A DNA stretch of 64,000 nt, taken from positions 4,035,596 through 4,099,595 of the forward strand of contig OY970363.1 in the NCBI GenBank assembly GCA_963718605.1, written 5' to 3'. The stretch is from JACCXE01 sp963718605. Its GTDB lineage: Bacteria > Actinomycetota > Acidimicrobiia > Acidimicrobiales > JACCXE01. The notes below the pieces were generated by a model. The model was not told where the DNA came from and made no database searches. It saw only the letters and a list, made by a program, of their open reading frames with translations. Positions 28,100 to 36,816 of this stretch are shown here, piece by piece; the first letter of the stretch is position 1; each line of letters opens with the position of its first letter. Made by a program: the position numbers and the translations under genes.

Positions 28100-29243
28100 G
28101 GCCTACATCGTCGACGCCGTCCGCACGCCGGTTGGCAAACGCGGCGGCGGACTGAGCCAGGTACACCCGGCCGATCTCGGCGCGCACGTCTTGAACGCGT
28201 TGATGGACCGCACCGGCGTGGACCCCTCCGCGGTGGAAGACGTCTACTTCGGCTGCGTCGACGCGGTCGGTCCGCAAGCTGGTGACATCGCACGGACCTG
28301 TTGGCTGGCGGCGGGCCTGCCCGAGGAAGTGCCCGGCGTCACGATCGACCGTCAGTGCGGCTCGTCGCAGCAGGCGGTGCACTTCGCCGCGCAGGCCGTG
28401 ATGAGTGGCACCACCGATCTCGTGGTCGCGGGCGGCGTGCAGAACATGTCGATGATCCCGATCAGTTCCGCCATGACCATGGCCGAGCCCCTCGGCTTCA
28501 CCGATCCGTTCTCGGGTTCCGAAGGATGGGTCAAGCGCTACGGCGACCAAGAGGTATCGCAGTTCGCGGGCGCCGAGGCGATCGCAAGGAAGTGGAACAT
28601 CTCGCGCGAGGACATGGAGCAGTTCGCGTACGAGTCACACCAGCGCGCCGCGCTTGCCACGAATGAGGGTCGCTTCGAAACCCAGATCGCACCGCTCGGT
28701 GAGTGCACGGTGGACGAGGGCCCGCGGCCGACATCAACGCTGGAGAAGATGGCGTCGCTGCCCACACTGGTCGAGGGCGGACGCTTGACGGCCGCGGTTT
28801 CGTCGCAGTTGTCCGATGCGTCCACCGCGATGCTCGTCGCGTCGGAGCAGGCCGTGAAGGACCACGGGCTCACCCCGCGCGCGCGCATCCACCACATCAG
28901 CTGTCGCGGCGAAGACCCGATCATGATGCTGAGCGCGCCGATCCCGGCCACGGCCTACGCCTTGAAGAAGACGGGGATGTCACTCGACGACATCGACCTC
29001 GTCGAGATCAACGAAGCATTCGCGTCGGTGGTGCTCGCATGGCAGAAGGAAACCGGCGCTGACCTCGCCAAGGTGAACGTGAACGGCGGCGCGATCGCGC
29101 TCGGTCATCCTCTCGGGGCCACCGGCGTCCGCTTGATGACCACGCTGCTTTACGAGTTGGAACGCACCGGCGGCCGCTTCGGCCTGCAAACGATGTGTGA
29201 AGGCGGCGGCCAAGCCAACGTCACCATCATCGAACGGCTCTAG
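28092..29243 (+). CDS. fadA6: Acetyl-CoA acetyltransferase, FadA6-like (steroid C/D-ring thiolase)
   Basis: A 383-residue thiolase. The nucleophile is in DRQCGSSQQAV, the His in GGAIALGHPLGATG and the second Cys in TMCEGGGQANVTIIERL. The sequence follows mycobacterial FadA6 closely (EAYIVDAVRTPVGKRGGGL, VVAGGVQNMSMIPISSAMT, ARIHHISCRGEDP). FadA6 acts late in C/D-ring breakdown, cleaving the beta-keto-CoA made after IpdAB. It overlaps the P450 by 8 bases and converges on the SRPBCC gene with a 4-base overlap of ends. Confidence 0.87.
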   Translation: MAEAYIVDAVRTPVGKRGGGLSQVHPADLGAHVLNALMDRTGVDPSAVEDVYFGCVDAVGPQAGDIARTCWLAAGLPEEVPGVTIDRQCGSSQQAVHFAAQAVMSGTTDLVVAGGVQNMSMIPISSAMTMAEPLGFTDPFSGSEGWVKRYGDQEVSQFAGAEAIARKWNISREDMEQFAYESHQRAALATNEGRFETQIAPLGECTVDEGPRPTSTLEKMASLPTLVEGGRLTAAVSSQLSDASTAMLVASEQAVKDHGLTPRARIHHISCRGEDPIMMLSAPIPATAYALKKTGMSLDDIDLVEINEAFASVVLAWQKETGADLAKVNVNGGAIALGHPLGATGVRLMTTLLYELERTGGRFGLQTMCEGGGQANVTIIERL

Positions 29244-29716
29244 CGCGCGGCGCGCTGCGCCAGGTTCTGCATCGCCTTGGTGTTGTTTTTCCGGAGCCGT
29301 CCGACGACCAACTTCATCAGGAAACCGATAGGGCCGACCGGGTCGAGGTACATCGTGTAGCTGATGGCGGTGCCGCCGCCCGGCAGCGGTGTGAGCACAC
29401 AGTCCTCGACGAGCGAACGCGTGAAGCGTGGCTTCGCCTCGTAGCCCGTGAAGGACCAGCGTTTCCCCGGATTCCACACGATGAACTCTTCGTCGACCGT
29501 CATGCCCGGAACCACGACGCGCCGTCGCGCGCCAACACCCTCAGCAGGACCGATGACGGTGACTTTCTTCACCGAGGGGAACCACTCTGGCCAACGCTCG
29601 TGGTCCACAAGCACGGCGAACACCTGGTCGGGCGACGCCGTCGATTCCGCCTTCGCCTCGACGCGAACCGGCGCACGGTCGATCCAGTCGATTGTCTGCT
29701 TCGTGAGCTCAGCCAT
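29240..29716 (-). CDS. SRPBCC-family (START/Bet v 1-fold) lipid-binding protein
   Basis: A 158-residue helix-grip protein. It has the pattern of polyketide cyclase/SRPBCC proteins: VEAKAESTASPDQVFAVLVD, then HERWPEWFPSVKKV, and a long C-terminal helix (GFLMKLVVGRLRKNN). These bind hydrophobic ligands in a deep pocket. Located directly after ipdC, it may carry or bind a steroid-CoA intermediate. ATG at 29716 is used, overlapping the ipdC stop by 8 bases; a further ATG at 29737 is possible. Confidence 0.75.
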   Translation of the reverse strand: MAELTKQTIDWIDRAPVRVEAKAESTASPDQVFAVLVDHERWPEWFPSVKKVTVIGPAEGVGARRRVVVPGMTVDEEFIVWNPGKRWSFTGYEAKPRFTRSLVEDCVLTPLPGGGTAISYTMYLDPVGPIGFLMKLVVGRLRKNNTKAMQNLAQRAAR

Positions 29717-30763
29717 GGAGCCGCTCCAATGTTCCATTGGCCTCGCTCATCACGCGATCGACCACTTCTTTGCAGGTTGGCAGGTCGTCGATCACGCCGA
29801 CGACTTGGCCGCTCGCCATCACGCCGAGGTCGGGGCGGCCGTCAACCATGGCCTGCTTCAGCAACATGGGCGTGTTGGCTTGCATGACGACCTGGCTCCA
29901 CGACAGTTCCTGATTGCGCTTCATGGCCAGGCCCTCGCGCACAATCGCAGTCCACGATTCGCCGCTCAGCTTCTTGAATCCGAACGCGTTGCGGATGGCG
30001 CGCGGCAGCGACGTGACCGCGTTCGTCTTGTCGAGTTCGTCGGTGAACTCGGTGCGCAGCACCCGATGCGGCACGCCATCGACTTGCGTGGTGACGAGCG
30101 TGTCCGTTACGGCTTTGGATAGGTAGACCTGCTTGACGGCGTCGGGCACCGTCGAGTCGCTCGTAAGCAGGAAGCGCGTCCCCATCGCGATCCCGGCCGC
30201 GCCGTACGCCAGCGCCGCGACCAGGCCCCGCCCGTCGAAATAGCCACCGGCCGCGATCACCGGGATGTCGACGGTGTCGACCACCTGGGGCAGCAGCAGC
30301 GAGGTCGGCACAGAACCGGTGTGTCCCCCACCTTCGCCGCCTTGCACGATCACCGCGTCGACGCCCCACTGCGCGACCTTCTCGGCGTGTCGCTTGGCGC
30401 CGATGGACGGGATCACGACCAGACCGCCGTCCTTGCAGCGCTTGATCAGTGCCTCGCTGGGCGCCTGCGCGAACGAGGCCACGCGCACGCCTTGCTTGAT
30501 CATGAGGTCGATCCGGTCGGCGGCATCGGCTTGATCGGCGCGCAGGTTCACACCGAATGGTTTGTCGGTGCGGCTCTTCACTTCACCGATAGCGCGCGAC
30601 AGATCGTCGAAGCTCATGGTCGCCGAGGCGAGCACACCGAAGGCACCCGCGGCGGACGTCGCCGTAGTCAGCCGCGCCCCGCGACGTAACCCATGCCGGT
30701 CTGGACGATGGGGTACTGCACGCCGAGGAGATCGCACAGCGGAGTGTGCAACGCGGGATGCAT
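29709..30763 (-). pseudogene. ipdC: IpdC-like flavin-dependent reductase, single-base frameshift near the N-terminus
   Basis: An FMN-dependent nitronate-monooxygenase-fold protein matching mycobacterial IpdC, which acts in C/D-ring processing just before EchA20. The N-terminus (MHPALHTPLCDLLGVQYPIV, QTGMGYVAG) starts at ATG 30763. The rest (ARLTTATSAAGAFGVLASAT onward, with VQGGEGGGHTG and MGTRFLLTSDSTVPD) is in another frame. Adding one base in the four-C run at 30677-30680 restores VAGARL, the sequence expected from the family. About 351 residues if repaired. Its start lies 3 bases after the ipdB stop. Confidence 0.8.
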
Positions 30764-30765
30764 CG

Positions 30766-31533
30766 TTATGACGGGACTTCGGCCTCGCGCCGGCCTTCCG
30801 GATCGATCACCGTGTAGAGCAGGCGCAGCTCCTCCTCGGTTGGCAGCCGCGACGCGGGGACGTCGCTCGGAATCACGAGCTCGAAGCCGGTGGCCGCAAT
30901 TACCTCGTCGGTCGATACGCCCGGGTGGACCGAGCGCAGCCGGGCGCGATGGTCGGGCGTCTCGAAGTCGATGACGCACAGGTTCGTGATGACGCGTCTG
31001 ATCTCGTGGAAGCGTGCGGCGTCGCCCGCCAGCGACGCGGCGCGGTCGTAACCGATGCCGCACACGGTGTCGACACGCGCACACACGACCTGCGGTGAAT
31101 GGTTCGGGACCCAGTAGGACGTGGTGTCGTTGATCGTGTTGCCTGGTGCGCCGCGGTAGCCGAGCAGCATCGTGCGCGGCTTGGCGTAGTCGCCGATCGC
31201 CGCGATGTTCTGGTTGCCGTACTGGTCGACCTGCGTCGCGCCCATCATCACGTGGCGACGGCCCGACCACACCCAGTCGAACATGGACCGGTAGGGGTTC
31301 GAGTACTCGTAGATCTTTTCGTCGGCGCTGAGTTCGTAGGCCGAGTCGTTGGCGATGACCGCGGCTTCGCCGTCGGTCATGCACAAGTCGGGCTCGAAAG
31401 CCGCGCGCGCCAAACGCCCGCCGACCATCGGGATAGTGCCGATCGGGTTGGCCAGGATCTCACCGTCGCCGCGGAACGCCTCGGCGACCGCGACGGCGCA
31501 GACATCGGCCCGCGTGGCGGTGGTGGTACTCAT
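30766..31533 (-). CDS. ipdB: IpdB, beta subunit of steroid ring-opening CoA hydrolase
   Basis: A 255-residue class I CoA-transferase-fold subunit. With IpdA it hydrolyses a cyclic 1,3-diketone-type ring (COCHEA-CoA) in C/D-ring degradation, as shown for the mycobacterial and rhodococcal enzymes. Recognisable stretches are RADVCAVAVAEAFRGDGEI, GRRHVMMGATQVDQYGNQNI, GAPGNTINDTTSYWV and LHPGV-like SVHPGVSTDEV. ATG at 31533 gives the family N-terminus and overlaps the ipdA stop (ATGA). The open frame continues upstream but is a shadow of ipdA. Confidence 0.88.
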   Translation of the reverse strand: MSTTTATRADVCAVAVAEAFRGDGEILANPIGTIPMVGGRLARAAFEPDLCMTDGEAAVIANDSAYELSADEKIYEYSNPYRSMFDWVWSGRRHVMMGATQVDQYGNQNIAAIGDYAKPRTMLLGYRGAPGNTINDTTSYWVPNHSPQVVCARVDTVCGIGYDRAASLAGDAARFHEIRRVITNLCVIDFETPDHRARLRSVHPGVSTDEVIAATGFELVIPSDVPASRLPTEEELRLLYTVIDPEGRREAEVPS

Positions 31534-32387
31534 GAGCGTGCCCGCAGTCGTGACTGGTAGTCGGCTTCGCTTACATCGACCCAGGCAGTCTTGAACGCGT
31601 CCCACGCTTCGGGCGTCTTGGCCGACGCGGCGTACTCCTTCTGGAACGCCTCGTCGCGTCCGTAGTCGGGCACGCAGGACGTGAAGTGCGCGCCGTTGGG
31701 CGCCTCGATCACCCCGTCGATGCTCATGCGGCTGATGCGCTGGGTGTGATGCGAGCCTTCCTTGGCCATGTCGTCGGTGTCGACGATGCGCTCGACGCTC
31801 ATAAACCTGCGACCGGTCGGGGCCGCCTGCACCATGAGGTCGTCGAAATACATGTCGGGGCCGAGGTACTGACCGTTGCCGCGCTCGTCGCCGCGATTCT
31901 GGTGGATCAGCGCCGCATCCAGCTCAAGCGCCGGCATCGCCACGAGCTCTTCGCCGTCGCCGTAAGGCGAGGTAACCGTCTTGAGCTTTGGGTTGTCGCG
32001 AAACAGATCAGAGCCAAGGCCGACGCGGGTGGGCAAGAAGGGGACCCGCCAGGCGGCGGCCTGAAGTCCGAGCAGCATCAGGCCCTCGTCCAGCGGCTCA
32101 TCCTCGACCGCGCCGCTTTGGCGGGCGGCGCGAAAATGCGGCTCGAGCGGGATCGAGTCGAGCGACACGAACGCGTAGACGACCCGTTTTACCTTTCCGG
32201 TGGCACACAGCAGGCCGACGTCGGGCCCGCCGTAAGAAACGATCGTCAGGTCCCTGAGGTTCGACCGCGCGATCGCCCGGATCATCGACATGGGCTTGCG
32301 CCGCGACCCCCATCCCCCAATCGCGATCGTCATGCCGTCACTCAGCGACGCAACGACGTCGTCTTCGGTGGCGCGCTTGTCGGCCAT
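31530..32387 (-). CDS. ipdA: IpdA, alpha subunit of steroid ring-opening CoA hydrolase
   Basis: A 285-residue partner of IpdB with the same CoA-transferase fold. Family landmarks are GMTIAIGGWGSRRKPMSMIR, YGGPDVGLLCATGKVKRVVY, FVSLDSIPLEP, GLQAAAWRVPFLPTRVGLGS and EAPNGAHFTSCVPDYGRDE. Its ATG overlaps the echA20 stop by one base (TAATG). The order echA20-ipdA-ipdB-ipdC is the same as in Mycobacterium and Rhodococcus. Confidence 0.88.
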   Translation of the reverse strand: MADKRATEDDVVASLSDGMTIAIGGWGSRRKPMSMIRAIARSNLRDLTIVSYGGPDVGLLCATGKVKRVVYAFVSLDSIPLEPHFRAARQSGAVEDEPLDEGLMLLGLQAAAWRVPFLPTRVGLGSDLFRDNPKLKTVTSPYGDGEELVAMPALELDAALIHQNRGDERGNGQYLGPDMYFDDLMVQAAPTGRRFMSVERIVDTDDMAKEGSHHTQRISRMSIDGVIEAPNGAHFTSCVPDYGRDEAFQKEYAASAKTPEAWDAFKTAWVDVSEADYQSRLRARS

Positions 32388-33145
32388 TACTTTGTGAACT
32401 TCGCGTCGCGTTTTTCGACGAACGCGTCACGCGCTTCGTCGGCCACTCCAGACAGGTTGAGTTCGAACGTGAAGCCCTGCTCGTAGCGGTAGCTGCGCTT
32501 CACATCCACGGGGTCGATGCCATTGAGCGACGCCTTCGCGGCGCGGATGACCGTGGGACTCTTCGCCGCGATCTGCGCGGCCACGTCGAGCGCCGTCTCC
32601 CGCAAGGCCTCGGGCGACACCACCCGCAACACGGAACCGAACTCGTGTAGCTCGGCCGCAGTCGCCGTGGCCGATGTGTAGACCATCGCCCGCATCTTGT
32701 GCTGCGGCACGAGCCGGGCGAGATGCGTGGCCGCACCAAGTGCGCCGCGGTCTACTTCGGGCAAACCAAACGTCGCGTCGGTCGCCGCGACGATCACATC
32801 GGCGTTGCCGACGAGCCCGATGCCGCCGCCGAGGCAGAAACCATTCACGGCGGCGATCACCGGGACCTCGCAGTCGTAGACGGCGGCGAAGGCCGCGAAG
32901 CAGCCCTTGTTCGCACCGATCAGCGCCGCGAAACCTTCGGTGTTCTGCATCTCTTTGATGTCGACGCCGGCGTTGAAGCCACGCCCTTCAGCCCGCAGGA
33001 CCACGACGTGGACGTCGGGGTCGCGCCCCGCGGCGATCAGCTGGTCGGCGAGCTCGTACCAGCCGGCGACGGTCAAGGCGTTGACCGGGGGGTTGTCCAT
33101 GACGATCTCGGCGACGTGATCGGTGACCGTGGTGGAGATGCCCAT
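32387..33145 (-). CDS. echA20: EchA20-like crotonase (steroid D-ring opening)
   Basis: A 252-residue crotonase. Close family matches are LRAEGRGFNAGVDIKEMQNT, GANKGCFAAFAAVYDCEVPV, NGFCLGGGIGLVGNADVIVA, ATFGLPEVDRGALGAATHLA and EQGFTFELNLSGVADEARDA. In mycobacteria EchA20 hydrolytically opens a steroid ring to give the IpdAB substrate. The frame is open far upstream, but ATG at 33145 gives the correct N-terminus. It heads the echA20-ipdA-ipdB-ipdC-SRPBCC operon and is divergent from an SDR, with an operator-like dyad between. Confidence 0.88.
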   Translation of the reverse strand: MGISTTVTDHVAEIVMDNPPVNALTVAGWYELADQLIAAGRDPDVHVVVLRAEGRGFNAGVDIKEMQNTEGFAALIGANKGCFAAFAAVYDCEVPVIAAVNGFCLGGGIGLVGNADVIVAATDATFGLPEVDRGALGAATHLARLVPQHKMRAMVYTSATATAAELHEFGSVLRVVSPEALRETALDVAAQIAAKSPTVIRAAKASLNGIDPVDVKRSYRYEQGFTFELNLSGVADEARDAFVEKRDAKFTK

Positions 33146-33165
33146 AGTGTCCTTGTGAGTAACTT

Positions 33166-33180
33166 CTGACACTTCGTCAG
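33166..33180. promoter_or_regulatory. Dyad CTGAC-ACTTC-GTCAG in the echA20/SDR divergon
   Basis: Inverted repeat with 5-base arms around 5 bases, 20 bases from the echA20 start. The stretch CTGACAC-N3-GTCAGATTCTGC is shared with the site at 20495. It lies between two divergent transcripts of the steroid C/D-ring pathway, as expected for a common repressor. The known KstR2 consensus (AnCAAGnnCTTGnT) is not present here, so this may be a different operator type. Confidence 0.6.
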
Positions 33181-33215
33181 ATTCTGCGGACAAGGTAGCC
33201 CGAAGGAGACAAACC

Positions 33216-33959
33216 GTGGCGGTAGAGCTCGACATGACAGGCCGCGTCGTGCTCGTGACGGGTGGCGCGCGCGGGATCGGCCGCGGCATCGCTGACGGGT
33301 TCGCCGACGCTGGTGCGAATGTGGTCATCTGCGGACGCAGCGCGCCCGACGACGCTCCCCACGAGTTCATTGCCTGCGATGTGCGCGAGCTGGAGCAGGT
33401 GGACGCGATGGTCAGCTCGATCGTGGAATCACACGGGCGCCTCGACGTGGTGGTCAACAACGCGGGCGGGTCGCCCGCGGCAGACGCGGCCACCGCGTCC
33501 GTGCGCTTCTCCGCGTCGGTGATCGGGCTCAACTTGATGGGACCGTTGAACGTGTCCCAGCGAGCCAACGCGGTGATGCAGGAACAGGCCGACGGGGGTG
33601 CGATCGTCAACATCGGCAGTGTCAGTGCGCTGCGCCCGTCCCCCGGCACCGCCGCTTACGCCGCGGCCAAAGGTGGACTCCTGAGCCTCACGATGACACT
33701 GGCGGTCGAGTGGGCGCCGAAGGTGCGGGTGAACCTGGTGACCGGCGGCATCATCGCGACCGAGCAGAGCGAGTTGTTCTACGGCGACGAGTCCCGGCAA
33801 GCCGCCATCGCGAAGACGATCCCGGCTGGTCGCATGGGCACGCCGACCGACATCGCGAACGCGTGCCTGTTCCTGGCGTCTCCACTAGCGAGCTACGTCA
33901 GTGGCGCCAACCTCGTGGTGCACGGCGGCGGCGAACCGCCCCGTTACCTCGACACGTAG
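33216..33959 (+). CDS. Short-chain dehydrogenase next to echA20 (Rv3549c-like)
   Basis: A 247-residue classical SDR: TGGARGIGRGIADGF, VVNNAGGSP, the catalytic Ser in NIGSVSALRPSPG and Y-x3-K in YAAAKGGLL, then VRVNLVTGGIIATEQSELFY. It resembles the SDR that is divergent from echA20 in mycobacteria, and the same position is kept here. Probable steroid ring or side-chain hydroxyl dehydrogenase; the exact step is not known to me. GTG start with AGGAGA upstream. Its 3' end overlaps the convergent glycosyltransferase by 16 bases. Confidence 0.82.
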   Translation: MAVELDMTGRVVLVTGGARGIGRGIADGFADAGANVVICGRSAPDDAPHEFIACDVRELEQVDAMVSSIVESHGRLDVVVNNAGGSPAADAATASVRFSASVIGLNLMGPLNVSQRANAVMQEQADGGAIVNIGSVSALRPSPGTAAYAAAKGGLLSLTMTLAVEWAPKVRVNLVTGGIIATEQSELFYGDESRQAAIAKTIPAGRMGTPTDIANACLFLASPLASYVSGANLVVHGGGEPPRYLDT

Positions 33960-35140
33960 TCGCGTTCAAGCGCCGCCGCCGCGGCTGCCGGCCCGTCGAT
34001 GTCGCTCAGGCGAGCCGCCATGGTTCCCGCGGCGCGGACGACCGGTTCGGCCGTCGCCTCCGCGAGAGCGCGCGCGACTCGGCTTTCGGTCAAGCGCTTC
34101 GACGGAACCGGACGCGAACCGATCCCCGTCGCCGCTACCCGGCGCCCCCAGAAGAACTGATCGACCACGTGCGGCACGACAACTTGCGGGACTCCGGCCC
34201 GGGCCGCGATAGCGACGGTGCCCGCGCCTCCGTGATGCACCACGGCCCCGAGGCGAGGGAAGAGGCGCAGGTAGTCGACTTCGCCGATCACGCAGACGTC
34301 GTCGTCATCGATGGACGATGCGCCGTCGAGCAGCAACCGGTGCCCCGCACCGCGGACTGCCCCGGCCACCGCCGCGATGCGGCTCTCGACGTCGGGCCCC
34401 GCGACGCTACCGACGGTCACGAGGACGGGCGGCGTGCCCCGCTCGAGGAACGCTTGAAGTGCATCGGGCAGGGCCGACGCGGCAGCGCCGCCGAAACACG
34501 CGCCCAACGCGCCCGACTCGAACCCGGCGCCCACGATGGCTGCGTCGTACAGCCGCAGTAGCGACGTCGGCGCCGTCAATGCGTCCCACAGGTTGGGCGC
34601 ACGACGGGTCCGGCCCAGCGCCTCGCGATAGTCGCCGAGGATGGGCTGAAACAGCCGGGCCAGCACGACGTCTTGGCCGCGCCACAGCAGCCAGTTCGCA
34701 AGAGGCCCGAGCCCGTAGAACGGCGCGAAGTGGGGAGGAATCCGCGTCGAACGCTCCAACGTCGGGGAAGTAGAGCCGTAGACGTAGCGGATGCGACGCG
34801 CTTCGCAAAGGGCCGGCGCCAGAATCTGAAACCCGCTGCCGACTACGACGTCGGCGTCGCGACACGCCTCATCCAACGCGTTCTGCGCTTGCACGGCGGC
34901 GGGCCGCAGGCGTCGGCCCAAGTCGACGATGTCACGTAGCCCTCCGTCAAGATCCTGGACGAACGCGGCGGCGTCCGCGTCGATTGGCACGGACGCAATT
35001 CCCACGTCGGTAAACAGGCTCGCGAAGTCCCGCGTGACGCACGCAGACACTTCGTGTCCCGCGCCTCGCAACGCGCTCCCTAACGCCACCAACGGAGCGA
35101 CGTCGCCTCTCGTCCCGATCGGCGCGAGGACAACGCGCAT
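33944..35140 (-). CDS. Glycosyltransferase, UDPGT/macrolide GT type
   Basis: A 398-residue GT-B enzyme. It starts MRVVLAPIGTRGDVAPLVAL, typical of sterol/macrolide-type glycosyltransferases. The donor domain carries VVHHGGAGTVAIAARAGVP and DQFFWGRRV. ATG at 35140 is chosen because it overlaps the permease stop as ATGA, although TTG and GTG codons lie 3-9 bases upstream. It is the last gene of a four-gene operon with sulfotransferase and ABC exporter. A hydrophobic acceptor is likely. Confidence 0.8.
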   Translation of the reverse strand: MRVVLAPIGTRGDVAPLVALGSALRGAGHEVSACVTRDFASLFTDVGIASVPIDADAAAFVQDLDGGLRDIVDLGRRLRPAAVQAQNALDEACRDADVVVGSGFQILAPALCEARRIRYVYGSTSPTLERSTRIPPHFAPFYGLGPLANWLLWRGQDVVLARLFQPILGDYREALGRTRRAPNLWDALTAPTSLLRLYDAAIVGAGFESGALGACFGGAAASALPDALQAFLERGTPPVLVTVGSVAGPDVESRIAAVAGAVRGAGHRLLLDGASSIDDDDVCVIGEVDYLRLFPRLGAVVHHGGAGTVAIAARAGVPQVVVPHVVDQFFWGRRVAATGIGSRPVPSKRLTESRVARALAEATAEPVVRAAGTMAARLSDIDGPAAAAAALERDYVSR

Positions 35141-35907
35141 CACCACCAACTTGGGCGCGGTTCCTCAGATCGGAACCGCCAAACCGCGATCGCACCGAAG
35201 AGCGCCGTGAACCCCACGAGCATCGCGACAGGCAACAGCACTGCGCCGATGCCGCCGCCGTCGAGAATCACGGTGCGGTACCCGCGCATCGCCCAATACG
35301 TCGGTAAGCAGGGACCGATGACGCGCGCCGCCGTGGGCATCAACGAGGGCGGGGTGAAGGCGCCCCCGAGCCCAGCCGCAGCCATCGTTCCGGCCAGCTG
35401 GAACAGGGTGATCTGCTGTTGCGTCGTGCAGACGGCCATGAGCAAGACGCCGAGCGCGAGAACTGATCCGACGAGCGCGGCCGCCACGCAGGCGAGCGCG
35501 ACGATGCTGCCGTTGACAACGAGCCCGGCCCCGAGAACACCGACCGCAAAAAGCGCGACCTGTTGGATGACGGCAGCGACCGCGAGCGGTCCGAGCTTGC
35601 CCAAGATGATTTGCCACGACGAGGCCGAACTAGCGCGCAGCCGATCCCAGGTCCCGAACCCGTGCTCGCGCAAGAACGCCAACGCGACAACCCCGACCAT
35701 GAAGAACGAGAACATCACGGCTACGCCGGGCACCGACTGCTCGGCACCATTCGCCCCTGGAACGCCTGCTTGCCGAAGGGCCAATCGAAAGGTCGGCTGC
35801 AGAAACACCATCACGATCAACGGCATGACGAGCGCACCGAGCAGCAGTGGCATCTGACGACCCAGCATCCGAAACTCGTGACGCAAAACCGCGCCCAGCT
35901 GCGTCAC
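35140..35907 (-). CDS. ABC-2 type exporter permease
   Basis: A 255-residue membrane protein with about six transmembrane segments in the ABC-2/DrrB arrangement: an N-terminal cytoplasmic stretch (TQLGAVLRHEFRMLGRQ), a first segment at about 20-40, and a loop followed by FLREHGFGTWDRLRASSAS, the coupling-helix-like region. It pairs with the ATPase at 35908, and the two genes abut. It probably exports a lipid-like product made by the neighbouring glycosyltransferase and sulfotransferase. Confidence 0.8.
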   Translation of the reverse strand: MTQLGAVLRHEFRMLGRQMPLLLGALVMPLIVMVFLQPTFRLALRQAGVPGANGAEQSVPGVAVMFSFFMVGVVALAFLREHGFGTWDRLRASSASSWQIILGKLGPLAVAAVIQQVALFAVGVLGAGLVVNGSIVALACVAAALVGSVLALGVLLMAVCTTQQQITLFQLAGTMAAAGLGGAFTPPSLMPTAARVIGPCLPTYWAMRGYRTVILDGGGIGAVLLPVAMLVGFTALFGAIAVWRFRSEEPRPSWW

Positions 35908-36816
35908 TTACACCGCCTCTGCGAGTGTTTCGCCGGTAAGCAACAAGTACGCGTCCTCGAGCCTCGCCGGACGCACTTGCACCGATCTCAGACCGGCCAT
36001 GTGTGCCGTCGCCGCAGCCAGCACGGCCGCGGCCTGACGATCTGGCTCGGTCGTGCGCACGGTGAGGACGTTCCCCTCGGTCGAGACGTCCAGTCCCGGG
36101 GGCAACGGGATTGCTGGCGGCGGCGCATCAAACTCCAGCTCGATACGACCGGGCAGATCGCGGGTAAGCGCGTTCACGGTCGAGTCGGCGACTTTGATCC
36201 CTCGGTGCAGCACGGTGACGCGACCGTCCAGCGCCTCTGCTTCTGCGAGATAGTGCGTGGAGAAGACGACTGCGGCGCCGCGCTCAGCGACGTCGCCGAC
36301 CAGTCGAATGAGGTCCGCGCGCGCCGCGAGATCGACTCCGGCTGTCGGTTCGTCCAGCACGACGACGGTCGGTTCATGCACGAGCGCCATCGCGACATGC
36401 ACACGGCGACGTTCGCCCCCGGACAGGTCGCCGGCGCGCCGCGTCAGCAGGTGGTGAATACCGAGCGCGTGCGCGGTGGCTTCGACCCGCGCCCGAGCGG
36501 CCGCTCCGCGAAGGCTGGACATCTCAGCGAAGAACAGGATGTTCGCCGCGACCGAGATCGTTGGGTAAACGCTGAGTTCCTGGGGCGCGAACCCGAGCGC
36601 GCGGCGTGTGTCGCCCCGGCGAGGATCGCCACCTGCAACCGTGATTCGGCCGTCGTCGACTCGTCGGAGGCCGGCGACAAGAGCGAGCAGGGTTGTCTTC
36701 CCGGCCCCGTTCGCTCCGAGCAGCGCCACGACCTCTCCGGCCGCGACCGACAGGCTCACGCCATTCAACGCGATCACGTCGCCGTACCGCTTGGTGACGC
36801 TGTCCACCTCTAGCAT
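35908..36816 (-). CDS. ABC transporter ATP-binding protein (DrrA-like exporter ATPase)
   Basis: A 302-residue ATPase: Walker A GANGAGKTTLL, Q-loop GFAPQELSVYP, signature LSGGERRRVHVAMAL, Walker B VVVLDEPTAGVD and His switch STHYLAEAE. A C-terminal ~80-residue domain with RIELEFDAPPPAIPLP resembles the DrrA/CcmA family tail. ATG at 36816 overlaps the sulfotransferase stop (ATGA); a TTG one codon earlier is possible. Partner of the ABC-2 permease. Confidence 0.85.
   Translation of the reverse strand: MLEVDSVTKRYGDVIALNGVSLSVAAGEVVALLGANGAGKTTLLALVAGLRRVDDGRITVAGGDPRRGDTRRALGFAPQELSVYPTISVAANILFFAEMSSLRGAAARARVEATAHALGIHHLLTRRAGDLSGGERRRVHVAMALVHEPTVVVLDEPTAGVDLAARADLIRLVGDVAERGAAVVFSTHYLAEAEALDGRVTVLHRGIKVADSTVNALTRDLPGRIELEFDAPPPAIPLPPGLDVSTEGNVLTVRTTEPDRQAAAVLAAATAHMAGLRSVQVRPARLEDAYLLLTGETLAEAV

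Noticed and set aside
33146..33215. A classic KstR2 operator (AnCAAGnnCTTGnT) in the echA20/SDR divergon
   Set aside because: The region was read for CAAG-N2-CTTG on both strands and none is present. The only dyad is CTGAC-N5-GTCAG.
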